DNA from: Planctomycetota bacterium
Lineage (GTDB): Bacteria; Planctomycetota; UBA1135; GCA-002686595
Length of the DNA stretch: 64,000 nucleotides
Assembly (NCBI GenBank): GCA_029259595.1
Contig: JAJDEW010000002.1
Location: 1-64,000, forward strand
Reading direction: 5' to 3'
Shown: one piece after another, positions 63,905-64,000 of the stretch
Layout of the letters: every line of letters begins with the position of its first letter
Numbering within the stretch: the first letter of the stretch is position 1
Notes under the pieces: generated by a model
Told to the model about the DNA's origin: nothing
The model's input: only the letters and a program-made list of their open reading frames with translations
The model's database searches: none
Translations under genes and position numbers: made by a program

Positions 63905-63930
63905 TCGGCCGAACGAGTCCATTCGGCCGA
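63905..63930. promoter_or_regulatory. Inverted repeat built from two TCGGCCGA palindromes
   Basis: TCGGCCGAA (63905-63913) and TTCGGCCGA (63922-63930) are inverted copies with 8 bp between. The core TCGGCCGA is itself palindromic, so the two cores are 18 bp apart. It has no T-run. It may be an operator for a gene beginning near the edge (ATG 63969) or a weak terminator of the desaturase-SDR operon. Confidence 0.3.
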
Positions 63931-64000
63931 ATCAGACGGAGCCGCCGCGCGAGGCGCGGGGTCGACACATGACCGATCGACACACGCACGCACCGGGCCC

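Noticed and set aside
63969..64000. ATG near the right edge that could begin another gene (MTDRHTHAPGP...)
   Set aside because: Only 32 bases are visible, with no ribosome-binding site, so coding cannot be judged.

Overview
This is high-GC DNA (roughly two thirds G+C) with dense, short-spaced genes on both strands, few good Shine-Dalgarno sites and a very large secreted proteome. The gene content points to a free-living planctomycete-like bacterium, by analogy with the marine Poly30/Saltatorellus-type lineages. The evidence for this is giant FG-GAP/PKD proteins with a YGCG-type C-terminal domain, an ASPIC/UnbV protein, a PEGA lipoprotein, a zinc-ribbon/TPR Ser/Thr kinase and a YVTN-propeller cytochrome. 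The assignment is inference from family content; no rRNA or ribosomal protein is present.

Layout. 1-3.6 kb: the 5' part of an NAD(P)H-hydrate dehydratase gene abutting an asparaginase gene, a zinc-ribbon membrane protein, a bifunctional-nuclease-family protein and an SGNH-like exported protein. 3.7-5.5 kb: tRNA-Ser(UGA), whose last base is the first base of a secreted esterase gene. 5.5-8.3 kb: a propeller/di-haem cytochrome c protein. 8.6-26 kb: three tandem paralogous giants, each made of a signal peptide, 6 FG-GAP repeats, 20, 9 or 11 PKD domains, a jelly-roll-like domain and a YGCG C-terminal domain. 26.2-29.75 kb: an FG-GAP/ASPIC-UnbV/thioredoxin/TPR protein split by one in-frame TGA. 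29.9-36.5 kb: tRNA-Ser(GCU), PEGA lipoprotein, murD, a stand-alone Clp N-domain protein, mcsA-like and clpC, closed by a clear terminator. 36.6-41.8 kb: secreted proteins, a HEAT-repeat protein, a DUF309 protein and dprA. 41.8-45.1 kb: small membrane proteins, a hot-dog thioesterase, a 161-bp palindromic repeat element, a lipoprotein and deoC. 45.3-50.7 kb: a large envelope protein and the kinase. 50.7-57.8 kb: a peptidase-like protein lacking the catalytic Glu, a Thr/Ser dehydratase, an M28 peptidase, an arylsulfotransferase, an APH-type kinase and an MFS transporter. 57.8-63.9 kb: two large lipoproteins, a fatty-acid desaturase and an SDR oxidoreductase.

How the genes fit together. Most genes encode exported, lipid-anchored or repeat-rich surface proteins. 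The YGCG C-terminal domain, found on three giants and on one enzyme, looks like a shared surface-sorting or anchoring module. The Clp cluster is a protein-quality-control unit: ClpC, an McsA-like zinc protein and an extra protein made only of Clp N-type repeats, without an McsB arginine kinase. There is no phage, transposase, CRISPR array or secondary-metabolite cluster. Mobile-type sequence is limited to one 161-bp hairpin repeat and two partial copies.
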